From: Brevibacillus_D fluminis_A
GTDB taxonomy: Bacteria > Bacillota > Bacilli > Brevibacillales > Brevibacillaceae
DNA: 64,000 nucleotides
Assembly: GCF_052072235.1 (NCBI RefSeq)
Contig: NZ_CM125436.1
Span: 2,660,001 to 2,724,000 of the forward strand
Direction: 5' to 3'
The position numbers and the translations under genes were made by a program. The first letter of the stretch is position 1. The number at the start of each line of letters is the position of its first letter. This document shows, piece by piece, positions 7,973-16,690 of this stretch. Under the pieces are notes generated by a model. That model had not been told where the DNA came from. It worked only from the letters and a program-made list of their open reading frames with translations, and did not search any database.

Positions 7973-9556
7973 TTACAGATCGATTTGGGTAACGCTTTTG
8001 ATTTCGGACATTTCGCCAAGCGTATCGAGAATCTCCGCAGTAACGGCTTTGTCGATCGTGAGCATCATGATCGCATCTCCGCCTACATCGCGGCGTCCTA
8101 CCTGCATGGTTGCGATATTGACATCGTTTGTGCCCAAGATCGTACCGACGCGGCCGATGACACCAGGGCGGTCGTTGTGGTGCACATAGAGCAGGTGACC
8201 GTTCGGTGCCACGTCGATCGCGAAATCGTCGATTTTGACGATGCGCGCGCCATAGCCGTTCAACAGCGTGCCTGCGACGAGGCGGGTTTGCTGATTCGTT
8301 TTCAGGCTCACGGTAATCAGGTTGGTGAAGCCTTTGTTGCTGGACGATTTTTGTTCGGTTACATGAATGTCGCGGGTTTTTGCCAAATGCGGCGCATTCA
8401 CGTAGTTTACTTCCTCGCCCAGGTGGAAGGACAGAATGCCTTTGAGAATCGTGCGGGTCAATGGCGCTGTATCGAATTCAGCCAGCTCGCCGCTGTATGC
8501 GATCGTCACATCCTGGATCGAGCCGACCGTCACTTGTGCGATGAAATGGCCAAGCTTTTCGCCAAGGACGAAATAGGGCTGCACTTTTTCCATGACGTGC
8601 GCCGGGATCGATGGCAGGTTAACCGCGTTTTTGAACGGCTCGTTACGCAAAATTTTGATGATCTCTTCCGAAACGTCGATCGCGACGTTTTCTTGTGCTT
8701 CCAATGTCGATGCGCCCAGGTGAGGGGTCACAACAACTTGCGGCAGACCGATCAACGGGTTATCAACCGGTGGTTCTACCTCGAATACGTCGAGGGCGGC
8801 ACCCGCCACTTTGCCGGTCAGGATCGCTTCATAAAGCGCTTTTTCATCGATGATGCCGCCGCGTGCGCAGTTGATGACGCGGACGCCTGTTTTCATTTTC
8901 TCGAATTCACGCGTCGAGAGAATGTGGCGGGTTTCTTTGATCAATGGCGTGTGCACGGTGATGAAGTCAGCTTGCAAAACGATGTCTTCCACCGTACCGT
9001 GGATGACGCCCAATTTTTGCGCGCGCTCCTCGGTCAAGAACGGATCGTAGCCGATGACGGTCATGTTGAACGCTTTTGCGCGTTTTGCCACTTCTGTACC
9101 GATGCGGCCCATACCGATGATCCCAAGCACTTTGTTGTTCAATTCAACACCCTGGAAGCTTTTGCGGTCCCATTTGCCATCAGTCAGCTTTTTGTGCGCT
9201 TGCGGGATGTTACGGGCAACCGCCATCAGCATGGCGAACGAATGCTCGCAAGTGGACATCGTGTTGCCGTCTGGCGCATTGATGACAACCACACCGGCTT
9301 GCGTAGCGGCATTGATATCGATGTTGTCGACACCGACGCCGGCGCGGCCGATGGCTTTCAGCTTTTTGCCTGCCGCCAAAACGTCAGCGGTTACTTGTGT
9401 TTGGCTGCGCACGAGGAGTGCGTCGTAGTCGCCGATTTCCGCGAGCAGATCGGAAGGGGAGAGACCCGGTTTTTGTACGACTTCAATGTCTGGCGCATCT
9501 AACAGTTTTTGAATCCCGAATTCGCTGAGTGGATCGCTAATGAGTACCTTAAACAT
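7973..9556 (-). CDS. serA: D-3-phosphoglycerate dehydrogenase SerA
   Basis: Oxidises 3-phosphoglycerate to 3-phosphohydroxypyruvate, the first step of serine synthesis, in the cytoplasm. The NAD-binding G-M-G-R-I-G-T motif lies near residue 150. The catalytic Arg (N-C-A-R-G-G), Glu (E-V-E-P-P) and His (T-P-H-L-G-A-S-T) are present. An intervening ASB domain and a C-terminal ACT domain (about 455-527) for serine feedback follow, so this is the long 527-aa form. The start overlaps the aminotransferase stop by 8 bp, and AGGAGG lies upstream inside that gene. Controlled by the serine T-box at 10731-11040. Confidence 0.95.
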   Translation of the reverse strand: MFKVLISDPLSEFGIQKLLDAPDIEVVQKPGLSPSDLLAEIGDYDALLVRSQTQVTADVLAAGKKLKAIGRAGVGVDNIDINAATQAGVVVINAPDGNTMSTCEHSFAMLMAVARNIPQAHKKLTDGKWDRKSFQGVELNNKVLGIIGMGRIGTEVAKRAKAFNMTVIGYDPFLTEERAQKLGVIHGTVEDIVLQADFITVHTPLIKETRHILSTREFEKMKTGVRVINCARGGIIDEKALYEAILTGKVAGAALDVFEVEPPVDNPLIGLPQVVVTPHLGASTLEAQENVAIDVSEEIIKILRNEPFKNAVNLPSIPAHVMEKVQPYFVLGEKLGHFIAQVTVGSIQDVTIAYSGELAEFDTAPLTRTILKGILSFHLGEEVNYVNAPHLAKTRDIHVTEQKSSSNKGFTNLITVSLKTNQQTRLVAGTLLNGYGARIVKIDDFAIDVAPNGHLLYVHHNDRPGVIGRVGTILGTNDVNIATMQVGRRDVGGDAIMMLTIDKAVTAEILDTLGEMSEIKSVTQIDL

Positions 9557-10703
9557 GATTGATGTATACCTCCTGTGCTTTTTTGACGCCTTCTCCGAAC
9601 GGAATGTCGACGCCCATTTCTTTCAGTGCCATTTCAATTGCCGAAATGACGGTGATTACATCGAGTGGCTCGCAATAGCCCATGTGGCCGATGCGGAAGA
9701 TTTTGCCTTTCAGGTGCTGCTGACCGCCTGCGACGATCATGTTGTATTTGGTGCGCAAAATTTTGCGCAATTCCTCAGCATCAAATTTGCCTTGCGGATC
9801 GAGCGAGGTGACGGTTGCCGCACCGAATTCATCCGCAGTCATGAGCGGGATGCCCAATGCTTTCATGGCAGCGCGCGTCATGTCACGCATCAGCTCGTGG
9901 CGTTTGAAGATGTTTTCCAATCCTTCTTCTTCAAGCATGTTGCACACTTCTTCCAGGCCGAAAATGAGCGAGACAGCTGGAGTGTAAGGCGTCGTTTGCT
10001 CGGCCAGGCTTTTGCGGTATGCTTTCAAATCGAGATAGAAGGCTTGCGGCTTGCGGTTGTCGATCACGTTCCAGGCACGTTCGCTCGCAGCGATGAACGC
10101 GAGGCCGGTAGGGAGCATGAACGCTTTTTGCGAGCCGGTCACAACGATGTCGACGCCCCATGCGTCCATTTCCATTGGCACCGCGCCAAGGCAGCTTACC
10201 GCGTCAACGATGAACAGCGCATCCGATTTCGCGCGAACCACTTGCGCAAGCTCTGCGATCGGGTTGAGGATACCGGTGGACGTTTCGCATTGAGTCGCAA
10301 AAACTGCTTTCACGTTCGGATGTTCAGCCAGGAACGCTTCCAGCTGCTCGCCGCGGATCGGTTCTCCCCACGGAACATTCAGACGATGGGCGGTAATGTC
10401 ATAACGTTCACAAATTTTTGCAAATCGTTCGCCGAAAGCGCCGCTTACCAGGACAGCGACTTCATCGCCAGCCCCAACCGTGTTGACGACAGCCATTTCC
10501 AAAGCGCTCGTACCGCTGCCTGCGAGGATGTACACATCTTGCGCCGTGCCGAAAAACGGCTTCAGGCGTTTGGCAACATCAGCGAACAGCTTGGAAAATT
10601 GGCCGCTGCGGTGACCGATCATCGGATGATTCATCGCTTGCTGTACGCGAGGGGGAATGGGTGTAGGACCTGGAATACGCAAAATCAATTTGTCTTGAAA
10701 CAT
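9549..10703 (-). CDS. Class V PLP aminotransferase (serine/alanine-glyoxylate type), first gene of the serine operon
   Basis: A 384-aa fold-type I aminotransferase of the alanine-glyoxylate/serine-pyruvate group. It begins with R-I-P-G-P-T-P-I-P-P-R-V, and the PLP lysine is K193 in T-G-S-Q-K-A. It sits directly upstream of serA with an 8-bp overlap, behind a serine-specific T-box. No serC is visible here, so a role in converting 3-phosphohydroxypyruvate to phosphoserine, or in serine-glyoxylate exchange, is inferred from context. In many Firmicutes this family is annotated with either function, and sequence alone does not decide. Confidence 0.85.
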   Translation of the reverse strand: MFQDKLILRIPGPTPIPPRVQQAMNHPMIGHRSGQFSKLFADVAKRLKPFFGTAQDVYILAGSGTSALEMAVVNTVGAGDEVAVLVSGAFGERFAKICERYDITAHRLNVPWGEPIRGEQLEAFLAEHPNVKAVFATQCETSTGILNPIAELAQVVRAKSDALFIVDAVSCLGAVPMEMDAWGVDIVVTGSQKAFMLPTGLAFIAASERAWNVIDNRKPQAFYLDLKAYRKSLAEQTTPYTPAVSLIFGLEEVCNMLEEEGLENIFKRHELMRDMTRAAMKALGIPLMTADEFGAATVTSLDPQGKFDAEELRKILRTKYNMIVAGGQQHLKGKIFRIGHMGYCEPLDVITVISAIEMALKEMGVDIPFGEGVKKAQEVYINHV

Positions 10704-10730
10704 GATTTCTCAACCTCCATTTTTGTCTAG

Positions 10731-11040
10731 AAAATAAAATAACCTCTCGATCCACCCACTACGGCTGTAGTGAGGGGCGAGAGGAAATCATCAGTTCCGC
10801 GGTACCACCCTCTGTTTGTTTTCTCTTTCGCAAGAGAAAACCTCAACAGGTTCAAGACCTTGTGAGATAACGGATCACCCGTTCAAGCCTACTTGCGCAG
10901 ATGCGCGTTCGGTTGAAAACTCAGAAGTGCTTATCTGTAAGAGGAACCACCGATTCGCAGCGACCATCGGCTCTCTGAGGGTTTCCTTGCTCCAGCTTCT
11001 CTTCTTCAACGTTACGTTGTATTTGTTTTGCTTGATGTGC
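10731..11040 (-). promoter_or_regulatory. T-box riboswitch, serine specifier AGC
   Basis: The minus strand carries the T-box core AGGGTGGTACCGCGG (10811-10797). A terminator stem follows, arms CCTCTCG/CGAGAGG with an inner CACTAC/GTAGTG stem (10784-10743), and then a TTATTTTATTTT tract. Upstream, Stem I shows the AGAGAGCC distal-loop element and the GAATCGG bulge segment. In the specifier position AGC at 10931-10929 is followed by A and the CTTCTG arm that pairs with the 5' side of Stem I. AGC is a serine codon, matching the serA operon below. Uncharged tRNA-Ser is expected to allow read-through. Confidence 0.93.
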
Positions 11041-11045
11041 TACCT

Positions 11046-11074
11046 ACTTTATCACGGAGTTTTTACCGCGTCAA
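11046..11074 (-). promoter_or_regulatory. Sigma-A promoter of the serine operon leader
   Basis: On the minus strand TTGACG (11074-11069), a 17-bp spacer and TAAAGT (11051-11046), with TG one base before the -10 (extended -10). It lies just upstream of the T-box Stem I. The 200 bases from 11075 to the HD-GYP gene hold no gene that I can support. Confidence 0.7.
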
Positions 11075-11276
11075 TAGAGTTGCACCCAAAAAATCTTAAC
11101 AATATCGAAAAAAAATAATTTATTGTTCGGTTTTTACATAAATGACACAAATGTAGCCATGGGTATTGTTGCGTTTTTGCCAACGGTGGTGTATATAGAA
11201 TGTCCCACGCACGGTGAAATATGAAAAGCGCTTCCGTGCCAGTTTCTCCCGAGGTGACCGTCATGTTTTTGTAGCC

Positions 11277-12365
11277 TCACAATGTTTTACTGATTATCAT
11301 ACTCATATTCTCGCGCTTTTTCAAATCAATTTCGTAGGGAGAAGAGGTAGGTGATCCGTCAGGCTCCACAATGATGCGGATCGTAGGCCGATGCACGGCG
11401 AGAGGATCGACAAAGGATACGACTCCTACATGTCCCGTATTGAGCTGCACGGTCGTGGCTACCGGATAGATGGCGATGTGTCCCAGAAACTTTTTCACCA
11501 GTTCCAACTCGAATAACTGGTTCCCGCAAGCGAACAGGTACTCGACAGCCTCATTCGGCGCATAACCCGAACGGAATGGACGAGGGGAGATGAGTGCATC
11601 ATAAAAATCGGCCAGGCCGACAATTTGGGCGAATTCGTGAATTTCGTCTTTTTTCAAATTGCGCGGATAGCCTGAACCGTCATAGCGCTCGTGGTGCTGC
11701 AGCGCACAATGGGCAGAGACGACCGAAATATTCGGTTGGTTGCGCAGCAGATTGAAGCCTTCCTCGGAGTGAAAGCGAATCCGCTGGCGTTCCTCGTCAT
11801 TGAGGCTGGTGCGCTTGTTCCATAGTTCTTTGGGAAGCTGCGTCATGCCGATGTCAAACAAGAGGGCGCCGACACCCAAATCGATCATTTGATTGCGGTT
11901 GTAGCCTTTTGCCATGCCGAGGATTCCGGCCAAAACAGCGACATTGACGGCGTGGTGAAAAAAGTAACCATCCATGCCGTACAGGTGGCTCAGGTTGATT
12001 ACGACGTTTTTCTGGGCGCTGACATCCACCATGATTTCGCCAAATATTTTACGAAACGACGTTCCGAGATCAGGCAATGAACACCTGCCGGCCATTTTGG
12101 GCTGATCCATGAGTCCGGTCATGGTTTTGTAAACGGTTTCCACTGCCAGCTTGCGCGTTTCATCACGCAACACTTCTTCCGGGATGATGTCTCCGGTATG
12201 CTTGTCCTCTACATACACGGTGTCAATCCCCATCCGCTTCAAGCGCTCGATATATCGGTCGGACAATTCCATGCCATGGCCAAGCAGCACATTTCCACTC
12301 TCGGTAAAAATGGTTCTGGCAATGATATCACCCGGTTTCACAGCGTTGATATTCAATTTTTTCAT
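11277..12365 (-). CDS. HD-GYP domain protein with substituted HD motif
   Basis: A 362-aa protein. The N-terminal part (about 1-110) is not recognised; the HD-GYP domain spans about 125-300. H137/H138, H199 (H-S-E-E-G), H224-H225-E-R-Y-D-G-S-G-Y-P (224-234) and D253 (L-A-D-F-Y-D-A-L) are present. The usual L-L-H-D-I-G-K is L-L-F-D-I-G-M (168-174), so the HD histidine is Phe170. HD-GYP proteins normally hydrolyse cyclic di-GMP using metals bound through this His-Asp pair. Altered or lost catalysis, perhaps a sensor role, is inferred. A PilZ receptor at 28425-29111 suggests c-di-GMP is used in this organism. Confidence 0.85.
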   Translation of the reverse strand: MKKLNINAVKPGDIIARTIFTESGNVLLGHGMELSDRYIERLKRMGIDTVYVEDKHTGDIIPEEVLRDETRKLAVETVYKTMTGLMDQPKMAGRCSLPDLGTSFRKIFGEIMVDVSAQKNVVINLSHLYGMDGYFFHHAVNVAVLAGILGMAKGYNRNQMIDLGVGALLFDIGMTQLPKELWNKRTSLNDEERQRIRFHSEEGFNLLRNQPNISVVSAHCALQHHERYDGSGYPRNLKKDEIHEFAQIVGLADFYDALISPRPFRSGYAPNEAVEYLFACGNQLFELELVKKFLGHIAIYPVATTVQLNTGHVGVVSFVDPLAVHRPTIRIIVEPDGSPTSSPYEIDLKKRENMSMIISKTL

Positions 12366-12503
12366 CCTGGTGTCCCTGCCTTATCGTCCATTATTCAATT
12401 CATCTTATTCAATGATTTTACCATATTTGAACATTTGCTTGGTGTAAAATTTGGTCATGATTGTGACGTGCCGGGGGACAGGGGCGTGGTTTTGGGCAAG
12501 ACG

Positions 12504-12536
12504 AAAAAACACGAGCTTGAATGGCGCGTGTTTTTT
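12504..12536. terminator. Symmetric terminator-like hairpin
   Basis: AAAAAACACG (12504-12513) pairs with CGTGTTTTTT (12527-12536) around a 13-base loop. It would act on either strand. It lies upstream of the HD-GYP gene and beyond the ferredoxin terminator, so its client is unclear. The interval 12366-12626 holds no convincing gene. Confidence 0.5.
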
Positions 12537-12584
12537 CAAAAAACCGGTATGTACACTTTCCTGCAAGAAAAGCGTCGATAGAGA

Positions 12585-12618
12585 AAAACCGCTCATGCCA
12601 AAAGCCATGAGTGGTTTT
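12585..12618 (-). terminator. Terminator of the ferredoxin gene
   Basis: AAAACCGCTCATG (12585-12597) pairs with CATGAGTGGTTTT (12606-12618) with one C-T mismatch, starting 9 bases after the ferredoxin stop and ending in T on the minus strand. Confidence 0.75.
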
Positions 12619-12626
12619 CTAGAAGA

Positions 12627-12836
12627 TTACTCTTCAACCTTGATGGAGTCGGTTGGGCAACCATCTGCAGCATCACGAACATCGTCAAACAGGATATCCG
12701 GAATTTCCGCTGTATTGGAGTTATCATCAATTTTGTTGAAAGCCAAGCCTTCATCATCGTAATCAAACACGTCAGGAGCTGTAGCACCACAAGCTCCGCA
12801 TGCAATACAGGTATCTTTATCTACCCATGTAGTCAT
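12627..12836 (-). CDS. fer: [4Fe-4S] ferredoxin (Fer)
   Basis: Small acidic cytoplasmic electron carrier of 69 aa. C10, C13, C16 and C60 provide the single [4Fe-4S] cluster. The other cluster-binding cysteines of two-cluster ferredoxins are missing, as in the Bacillus Fer family. The ATG at 12836 was chosen because AGGTGA lies 7 bases upstream and the product then starts M-T-T-W-V-D. The Bacillus order fer-ypbB-recQ is kept, with one extra gene between. Confidence 0.93.
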   Translation of the reverse strand: MTTWVDKDTCIACGACGATAPDVFDYDDEGLAFNKIDDNSNTAEIPDILFDDVRDAADGCPTDSIKVEE

Positions 12837-12941
12837 TGCGAATTCACCTCCCAATCCAAAGGTACGTCCCTTGCACATCCCATTGTATTCCTTGTTTAGT
12901 CAGATTTCAAGAATGAATCTGTCACAAATGCAAGAAAGTAT

Positions 12942-13871
12942 TTATTTTGAAAAGGTCGGAATTTCTGGAGCTTTCAAATCAGGGTATAATTGCGCCCGCA
13001 TTGACTGAAAATCGCCGAGTCGAACAGCATCCGTTGCTTCCAGCATGCGCGCAGCCTGATCGATGTCCTTCCATCCGAGCGTAGTAGCAGTTTCCCCTTG
13101 CAGCACGCTATCAATGCGGGCGGTTAAATCTTCCGGATAAAACGGATAAAATTGCTGGCCTTTCACCAAGGCTTCCGCCGCCAAAAAATTGCGCATATGG
13201 TAAGGGTACGACTTCCATTGGGCGGGGGACACTTGGGCAGGCTGCACTTTTGGTACCGCTCGCTGCTTCGTAACATATACGGCTTCCCATGTGGCCATCG
13301 CCTGGTATTGCAGCGCAGTAGCTGTATTCCATTGGTTGATGAAGCTGATCTGGTTGCGCATGGTCAACAAGTCGTCCGGCGTAAGCGACCCGAGCGAGAG
13401 TTTTTCCAGCAACTGATCGAGGCTTGCCCGATACGCGTCAAGGCTGTTGATGTATGCATATTTCGCATCCACAAGAAGCTGTGAGGTCGATGCGATGGTG
13501 GCTCCTTCCAGCTCTTTTCGCGTCGTCACGGCCAATGCCTGCAGTTCCTTGATGAGCGCCTTTTGCTCCGATTTTGTTTTGCCCGAAAATTGCGCCGCAG
13601 TGCTGAAATGCTTGTCCTTCAGCTCTTGAATATGTACGGTGACGCTATAATAGTACCGGATAAAATCTTGGTCGCGGTACAGCTTCTGTTCCTTCAGCAG
13701 ACGTTCTTTCTCGAGCGCTTCCTGCTCGGCCTTCGCCGATGCCTGCAAATCCGATTGAATGCGGGTTTTCATCACGCCTGCGCCTAAAAAAAATCCACCA
13801 ACAAAGCAGGCAAGTGTTATGATAATCATATACGTGACAAGGTATTCAGAACGAGTTAGTCGATTGGACAT
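12942..13871 (-). CDS. Membrane-anchored coiled-coil protein of unknown function
   Basis: I do not recognise this 309-aa protein. A single N-terminal transmembrane segment (about residues 14-34) follows a short basic N-terminus, so the bulk is probably extracytoplasmic. Residues about 38-75 are rich in E, K, Q and A, and residues 90-200 also look helical and coiled-coil-like. No cysteine or catalytic motif stands out. The ATG at 13871 was chosen for the GGAGG five bases upstream. It is divergent from ypbB, sharing a 96-bp upstream region. Confidence 0.75.
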   Translation of the reverse strand: MSNRLTRSEYLVTYMIIITLACFVGGFFLGAGVMKTRIQSDLQASAKAEQEALEKERLLKEQKLYRDQDFIRYYYSVTVHIQELKDKHFSTAAQFSGKTKSEQKALIKELQALAVTTRKELEGATIASTSQLLVDAKYAYINSLDAYRASLDQLLEKLSLGSLTPDDLLTMRNQISFINQWNTATALQYQAMATWEAVYVTKQRAVPKVQPAQVSPAQWKSYPYHMRNFLAAEALVKGQQFYPFYPEDLTARIDSVLQGETATTLGWKDIDQAARMLEATDAVRLGDFQSMRAQLYPDLKAPEIPTFSK

Positions 13872-13967
13872 AAGAACCTCCGTGCTCAATAAAACGCATC
13901 CGTGCGTCAAGAATCATGTTCTAGTATAGCGTACAAATTCAGGTTTCGTGAATACAAAGGAGTAATT

Positions 13968-15098
13968 ATGTGGGATTTGGATCAAGCGGAAGCTGATTTT
14001 TTTCAAACATTCGTCATAGGCGGACTGGCTCCTTTGGCTGGTGAACGTACGACACAGGCGCTCTATCATATTTTTCAGGGCAGACGGGCGAATCAAACGT
14101 ATCAGGATGTGGAGATTTTTCAGCTTTACCCGTATTATCGGTTATTTCCGCGCCTTTCGAGAGAGCATTGGCAAAAAACGATGGAAACTTGTGTCGAGCA
14201 TAATCTGATCGTGTTGGAAAAAATGAGCGGGACCACGCCGAAAATGACGTTTGCGTTGACGGAAAAAGGACAGGCATGCCGTGCGGAAGGGTGGGAACGC
14301 TACGAATTGTCAAAATGGTTGGCTCCTTTGCAGGAAAGTATCCAGGGACCTGAACTGCAGGAAATGTGGCTTCGTCTCCATTTGTTGATTCAAACCGTGT
14401 CCCAGCTCATTGATGATGCGCTTTCGTTTTTTCCGCAGGTTGGGCAGCGCACCATACAAGCATGGGTGAAGCTGCAGCTGCGCGACAAAGAAAAGCGGGA
14501 GGACTGGAAACGGGGGCTGTATGACGAGCTTGCCCTGTTACTGGACGGACTTGAGCCGCAGCTGCAAAGGCTCCTCATTGGACAGTGGAGCGGGGCGCGG
14601 AAAACAGGCATGACGATGCAGCAGATCGCTTTATCCGAGGAACGCCCGCCTTCGCTTGTCATCGTGATGATGATGTCGGCGCTGGCATTGTGCAAAAAAC
14701 AGCTCCAGGCAGGAGGTGCCCGGCAATTTCCATTGCTTTCCTGCCTGGTGGAACAGAAAAAAGGCGGAAGCGCAGGAAAAGGCTCCACACTTCTCAGTTC
14801 AAGCGCGGAGGCAACCTTGGCCATGCTTGGGCAAGGGCTTGGCATCGCCGAAATTGCTGCGGCCCGGCAACTGCGAGCGAATACGATTGAAGATCATTTG
14901 GTCGAAATTGCTTTGCGCGTTCCCGAGTGGGACATGTCCGATTATTTGCAGCCGGAAGACATGGCGGCAATCATCCAAGCCGCCCGGCAGTTGAAGACGC
15001 GGCGCCTTCGGATGATCAAGGACCATTTTGGGACCAAATACACTTACTTGCAAATCAGATTGGCGCTCACGGGGCGCGGGGAAGGAGGAACGGGATGA
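13968..15098 (+). CDS. ypbB: YpbB-family protein, RecQ-linked helix-turn-helix protein
   Basis: A 376-aa cytoplasmic protein matching the gene always found before recQ in Bacillales. The C-terminal part (about 285-370) is a helical DNA-binding-like segment with the pattern G-L-G-I-A-E-I-A-A-A-R-Q-L-R-A-N-T-I and an R-L-R-M-I-K-D tail, resembling the helix-turn-helix placed after RecQ helicases. An accessory role with RecQ is inferred from position. AAAGGAG lies 5 bases before the ATG at 13968. Its TGA overlaps the recQ start (ATGA), implying coupled translation. Confidence 0.85.
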   Translation: MWDLDQAEADFFQTFVIGGLAPLAGERTTQALYHIFQGRRANQTYQDVEIFQLYPYYRLFPRLSREHWQKTMETCVEHNLIVLEKMSGTTPKMTFALTEKGQACRAEGWERYELSKWLAPLQESIQGPELQEMWLRLHLLIQTVSQLIDDALSFFPQVGQRTIQAWVKLQLRDKEKREDWKRGLYDELALLLDGLEPQLQRLLIGQWSGARKTGMTMQQIALSEERPPSLVIVMMMSALALCKKQLQAGGARQFPLLSCLVEQKKGGSAGKGSTLLSSSAEATLAMLGQGLGIAEIAAARQLRANTIEDHLVEIALRVPEWDMSDYLQPEDMAAIIQAARQLKTRRLRMIKDHFGTKYTYLQIRLALTGRGEGGTG

Positions 15099-16690
15099 TG
15101 GATGATGTGCGCGAGCGCCGATTAACCGAGATGCTTCGGCAGTCATTCGGCCACTCCTCGTTCCGGCCCGGACAGCTGGAGATCATCGGCAGTGTTCTTT
15201 CTGGCCGAAATACACTGGGGGTATTGCCGACAGGTGGTGGCAAATCGGTCTTGTACCAATTGCTTTCGCTCGCCTTGCCGCACTTGACGGTCGTCATTTC
15301 TCCGCTTGTTTCATTGATGATCGATCAAGTGCAGCGATTGAGGCAAAACGGCAAGCAATATGCGGTCTATCTCAACAGTGCGTGCGATGCTGCCGAGATG
15401 AAACAAACGCTGCAGGAGATCCGGGGTGGCAAATACAAGCTGTTGTACCTGTCACCGGAAAAATTGCAGCAGCCGTATGTGCGGGCAATGCTGACGGCGC
15501 GGGGCGTCTCGTTGTTTGCCGTGGATGAAGCGCATTGTATTGCGCAATGGGGGCACGATTTTCGCACCGACTATTTGCGCTTGCCCGCCATTGTTGAGCA
15601 GTTGGGAAGTCCGCCCGTATTGGCTGTCACCGCCACTGCCACATCGGAAGCACAGCGGGAGATTGCCGAGCTGTTTTCGATTCATCCCGACAATCGCATC
15701 GTACAGTCCGTGAACCGCCCGAACATCGCGTTCGAGCGGGTTTCGGTGGAGAGCGAAGCGCAAAAAAGAGAGCTTTTGCTCGATGATTTGCGCAAGCTGA
15801 CAGGACCGGGAATCGTCTATTGCTCGACGCGGCAGGCAGTGGAAACGCTTGTTTTGCAGTGCAGGCTGGCTGGCATCGAGCGGGTGCACGGTTACCATGG
15901 CGGGATGAACGGATTGGACCGGATGCTGGTCCAGGAGCAGTTTTTGCGCGGCGAGCTTGATGTGATTGTCGCCACGAACGCGTTCGGGATGGGCATTGAC
16001 AAGTCGGACATTCGCTATGTGCTTCACTATCATGCGCCGGCAAGTCTGGAAGCCTATGTGCAGGAAGTGGGCCGTGTCGGACGTGACGGTCGGCCGGGCT
16101 ATGCGAGATTGTACATGCTGGAAGAGGATGTGCAGATCCACTATCATATGGTAGGGGCTGAATATCCGGACGAAAACCGGATTTCCCAGGTGCTCAACTG
16201 GGTTGGCGCGCACCAGCGCGAGAGCATCAGTCTGCAGGAATTGGCCGAAGGATTTGACCTGTCAGAAAACCAGGCCGAGTTGATTTTCTTTTATGCCGAG
16301 CAATGCGGTCTACTCGACGGGCTTGCGCCAAACCGGGCCGGCTTCCAATTCAACATGCGAAAAACGGTAACGCCAGAAACGGTTCAACACATTAAAAGAC
16401 ACATCCACCATGCCAAATGGAGCAAGCTGCGCAAATTGCAGCAGATGACGGAATGGCTATCGTCTACACAGTGCTTGCGGCAAGGATTGCTGCGCTATTT
16501 TGACGAGGATGGCCGGCAGGAAGGGACGCTGCCTTGCTGCAGCATCTGTGGCGTTGACCGTAGTTTGTATGAATCTGTGCGTGAACCGGTACAAGCAAAA
16601 GCGGTCCGCCCATGGGACATGAAAGAAGCGCTGCGCCTGCTTTTGCCTGTTTACCCACCGGGGAAGGAAGAAGGCAATGTCACTCGATAA
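15095..16690 (+). CDS. recQ: ATP-dependent DNA helicase RecQ (RecS type)
   Basis: 3'-5' superfamily 2 helicase for recombination and repair. Walker A is L-P-T-G-G-G-K50-S. The D144-E-A-H147 box continues into the RecQ-specific C-I-A-Q-W-G-H-D-F-R loop. Motif VI is Q-E-V-G-R-V-G-R-D-G-R. A C-terminal cysteine cluster (C-C-S-I-C near residue 485) is consistent with the RecQ zinc site. No HRDC domain follows, so at 531 aa it is the short form. The start overlaps the ypbB stop, with AAGGAGG upstream. Confidence 0.95.
   Translation: MMDDVRERRLTEMLRQSFGHSSFRPGQLEIIGSVLSGRNTLGVLPTGGGKSVLYQLLSLALPHLTVVISPLVSLMIDQVQRLRQNGKQYAVYLNSACDAAEMKQTLQEIRGGKYKLLYLSPEKLQQPYVRAMLTARGVSLFAVDEAHCIAQWGHDFRTDYLRLPAIVEQLGSPPVLAVTATATSEAQREIAELFSIHPDNRIVQSVNRPNIAFERVSVESEAQKRELLLDDLRKLTGPGIVYCSTRQAVETLVLQCRLAGIERVHGYHGGMNGLDRMLVQEQFLRGELDVIVATNAFGMGIDKSDIRYVLHYHAPASLEAYVQEVGRVGRDGRPGYARLYMLEEDVQIHYHMVGAEYPDENRISQVLNWVGAHQRESISLQELAEGFDLSENQAELIFFYAEQCGLLDGLAPNRAGFQFNMRKTVTPETVQHIKRHIHHAKWSKLRKLQQMTEWLSSTQCLRQGLLRYFDEDGRQEGTLPCCSICGVDRSLYESVREPVQAKAVRPWDMKEALRLLLPVYPPGKEEGNVTR

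Noticed and set aside
7874..9502. Long plus-strand open frame of 542 codons opposite serA
   Set aside because: It is the complement of serA in a shifted frame. serA has an intact family sequence, SD and operon context; the antisense frame has no recognisable domain and no SD.
10816..11118. 100-codon plus-strand frame in the serine leader
   Set aside because: The DNA is fully explained by the T-box riboswitch and its promoter on the minus strand.
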